Both the position numbers and the translations under genes were made by a program. From NCBI GenBank assembly GCA_004151065.3, contig NWUY0300064408.1, forward strand, positions 3,667-13,943: 10,277 nt of DNA. Direction: 5' to 3'. Positions 8,763-10,277 of the stretch are shown one piece after another. The stretch is from Larix sibirica (lineage: Eukaryota; Streptophyta; Pinopsida; Pinales; Pinaceae). A model generated the notes under the pieces. It saw only the letters and a program-made list of their open reading frames with translations, made no database searches and was not told where the DNA came from. Each line of letters opens with the position of its first letter. The stretch's first letter is position 1.

Positions 8763-9416
8763 TTATGAGATTGTATCCCTCATCAAGCCTTTCCCAATTC
8801 TATCTACATAGGTCACCTCATTGACAGCTCCCATACAAGTTCCATGATAGAATAATATTTTGATGAATAAATCTCTACAAGAGGTTTTGATCTCACCATG
8901 AAGATGCCTAGGAAGCTCGAGCTTGGCCATTCTGTCTCCCATATGCAATAGATTTTGGGTGACATCACACTCTCTCAGGTCCCCTAATGCCACTGTTATA
9001 TATTATGGAAGCTTGGGAGATGCGTATTTTGAATACCAAGTGGCCGTAAAAGCTCTATTTGCAGTCGAACATATATTCAATCCCCATTCCTTACTCTCCT
9101 TGATGCTATGGCTAATTGGAAGATTTCCTCAAGGAATCTAGTCTTTTGTTGGAGTACCAGGCTCTTTTCTAAGCATGATGACATTTCCAAAGAGGTTATC
9201 AGCACTGAATATTTTGAAGACGAAGCGAAAATAAACCTTCCTACTTTCTATAACGCCACAGCTAATGGTGAGACAAAATTTCTTCTGAGCATCATAGATA
9301 TCCCCAACATTTGGCAATTTTCTTTGGTGTCCTGCATAGAGAAGTTGTAATTCAATGTTGTCCAGTGCTAGAAGTGATACGTCAACATTGTTTAGTGCTA
9401 GATTTAGCCCTTTCAT
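8763..9416 (-). pseudogene. Candidate antisense ORF of the retrotransposon, unknown product
   Basis: Read on the minus strand from an ATG at 9416, one register runs 217 codons to the TAA at 8763 with only three internal stops (two three codons apart near 9137 and 9128, one near 8996). By my estimate about a dozen or more would be expected by chance at this base composition. The product starts with a 10-residue tandem repeat (LALNNVDVSL, LALDNIELQL), continues GHQRKLPNVGDIYDAQKKF and YFRFVFKIFSADNLFGNVIM, and ends LGDLRECDVTQNLLHMGDR, AKLELPRHLHGEIKTSC and FIKILFYHG. I do not recognise the family. Antisense ORFs in this position are known from some Tat-lineage elements such as maize Grande. 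A captured host-gene fragment is the main alternative. Confidence 0.5.
9342..9401 (-). repeat. Two tandem 30-bp units inside the antisense frame
   Basis: Units 9372-9401 and 9342-9371 match at 22 of 30 bases by my count, and both begin ctagcact on the minus strand. They encode LALNNVDVSL and LALDNIELQL. The unit is a multiple of three, so the duplication keeps the frame, and most differences are conservative at the protein level (V/I, D/E). Confidence 0.6.
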
Positions 9417-9470
9417 TTAAAGAGCTAGTAGCATAGGATGTGCAAGGATTAAGAACACACAAAATTAAAC

Positions 9471-9481
9471 TTGAGGGAAAG
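9471..9481 (+). other. Possible polypurine tract
   Basis: The sequence ttgagggaaag lies just ahead of the 3' LTR, where second-strand DNA synthesis is primed in LTR elements. It is short and imperfect, and eight bases separate it from the TG chosen as the LTR start, so either the LTR begins nearer 9482 or the tract is degenerate. Confidence 0.35.
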
Positions 9482-9489
9482 TCAACCCA

Positions 9490-10179
9490 TGTGGTTAGGG
9501 ACTATTGGATCTTTCATTTTTGGAGAGGAGCACAAAAGGAAGAAGAAGGAATTACAAGGTAAAGGAGCAAGAGTTGTAGAACAGATGTTAACATCCGCAA
9601 CCGTTTTGGACCTGCCCTCGCAAGTATAAAAGGAAGCAAAAGGTGAGTGGAAAGAGAGACAAACGAAGTGAGGGATGTGGACGATCAAAGGAAAAGTAGA
9701 ACAATATAACATAAAAATAGTCAAATTTGTAGTGGGGGGTAATGTATCTTAGTTTTGGGTAGTTGGGTTTCTCTTACATGTTTTGCATATATCGTGATGG
9801 GTAATTCTAAAGTGATTGTAAGGCCACAGAGCCACAATGTAATGAATTTTATATGATTTAATGAAGAAGTATTTTTGGGCCCCTCAATTTTATGTGTTGA
9901 ATCTGTTTGGATTTCACGTTCTTACTCTTTATTTTCTATAAGTAATATATATGTTAATGCTGTGATGTTCCGATACTTAAAGATGAATATTGTTTCGGTA
10001 TTATTTATAAGAATTTCCACAACCGTATCCTTATAGTTAACCAATCCCTATTCCACACTGCTCTTATCTGTGCTTTGGGTGAGACTTTCCCCTTTGGGGG
10101 ATTGAAAATGCCAGCACCCTAGACTATAACGGTGCCTTTTTTGGCACATGCACAAGAACCTAGTCTCAATTTTGTTCCA
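9490..10179 (+). repeat. 3' LTR, longer copy
   Basis: This copy is the direct-repeat partner of the 5' LTR. It contains the shared U3 blocks (tttttggagagg, caaccgtttt, tataaaagg, gatgtggacgatca) and the shared end (ggcacatg, caagaacct, ctcaattttg). Between 9746 and about 10110 it holds some 360 bp not matched in the 5' copy, including aatgtaatgaattttatatg, a plausible polyadenylation area, and the rest of R and U5. The right edge is set at ttcca (10179). The left edge (tgtggttagg) is uncertain by about 10 bases. This copy probably preserves the fuller ancestral LTR. Confidence 0.82.
9625..9633 (+). promoter_or_regulatory. TATA box of the 3' LTR
   Basis: The sequence tataaaagg is identical to the box at 682-690 and sits at the same place in the aligned LTR. 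From here transcription would run outward into the downstream flank. Whether it is active cannot be told from sequence. Confidence 0.7.
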
Positions 10180-10277
10180 AAGAATGCCATAACCAACCTC
10201 CAAGGTACCAACAACATTAGTCATATATATTGTTTATGTCTTCTTCCAACCAAAATAGAGTGAATGCCTTCCCTCAC
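10180..10277. other. Downstream flank
   Basis: The last 98 bases follow the apparent 3' LTR end. I see no gene, repeat or domain. The first bases (aagaa or atgcc, depending on the exact LTR end) do not clearly match the bases just before the 5' LTR, so no target-site duplication is visible. Confidence 0.5.

Larger units (their letters stand above)
542..10179 (+). mobile_element. Degenerate Ty3/Gypsy LTR retrotransposon, non-chromovirus, about 9.6 kb
   Basis: Two direct repeats (LTRs) bracket a tRNA-Asp-like primer-binding site, gag with zinc knuckles, protease, RT, RNase H, integrase and a short purine tract. Integrase downstream of RNase H is the Ty3/Gypsy order; Ty1/Copia elements place integrase before RT. 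No chromodomain follows the integrase C-terminal module, which together with the primer-binding site and the long 3' region points to the plant non-chromovirus (Tat/Athila-like) side of the family. All frames are broken by stops and small indels, so the copy is non-autonomous. The exact outer ends are approximate, and I could not identify a convincing target-site duplication. The family call is firm; the lineage within it is an inference. Confidence 0.93.

Noticed and set aside
8410-8824. Two overlapping + strand open frames, about 100 codons each
   Set aside because: Low-complexity, Pro/Ser/His/Ile-rich text from a pyrimidine-rich stretch, in two frames at once, with no domain.
8923-9350. 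Sense-strand open frames at 8923-9141 and 9108-9350
   Set aside because: They overlap each other in different frames, the first lacks an ATG start, and they lie opposite the longer single-register minus-strand frame. I read them as its shadows.
535-10185. Target-site duplication flanking the element
   Set aside because: No matching 4-6 bp pair could be found at plausible ends; the ends themselves are uncertain by several bases.
1-10277. CRISPR array, tRNA, rRNA or bacterial operon
   Set aside because: No regularly spaced identical repeats, no cloverleaf or rRNA text, and no runs of intact adjacent genes are visible.

Overview
The window is eukaryotic nuclear DNA, most likely from a land plant and possibly a gymnosperm or another plant with a large, repeat-rich genome. 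It is AT-rich, has no intact gene or bacterial-style operon, and is filled almost end to end by one old, heavily mutated Ty3/Gypsy-type LTR retrotransposon on the + strand. The plant assignment rests on the family resemblance of the polyprotein and on a primer-binding site resembling the tRNA-Asp type used by plant Tat/Athila elements. The gymnosperm part is a guess.

Layout. Bases 1-541 are flank, with a degenerate 70-bp tandem duplication and one weak exon-like stretch. The 5' LTR spans about 542-913 with a TATA box at 682-690, and a decayed primer-binding site follows at 916-937. The internal region then reads in standard Gypsy order: an unfamiliar N-terminal gag extension with a coiled-coil-like stretch (981-2165), capsid-type gag (2166-2780), nucleocapsid with zinc knuckles (2781-3590), aspartic protease (3658-4419), a second gag-like domain between protease and RT (4420-5160), reverse transcriptase (5290-6322), RNase H (6323-6840) and integrase without a chromodomain (6841-8103). 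Bases 8104-8762 look non-coding. Bases 9416-8763 on the minus strand carry a broken reading frame in one register, a candidate antisense gene of the element. A short purine tract leads into the 3' LTR (about 9490-10179, TATA box 9625-9633). Bases 10180-10277 are flank.

State. The copy cannot code for its proteins: every domain has stops or frameshifts, and several catalytic or metal-binding residues have changed. The two LTRs are roughly 70% identical by eye over their alignable U3 part, so the insertion is ancient. The 5' LTR is about 320 bp shorter than the 3' LTR because most of the equivalent of 9746-10110 is absent. The parts most worth a second look are the antisense frame, the extra gag-like domain, the N-terminal extension and the asymmetric LTR pair.
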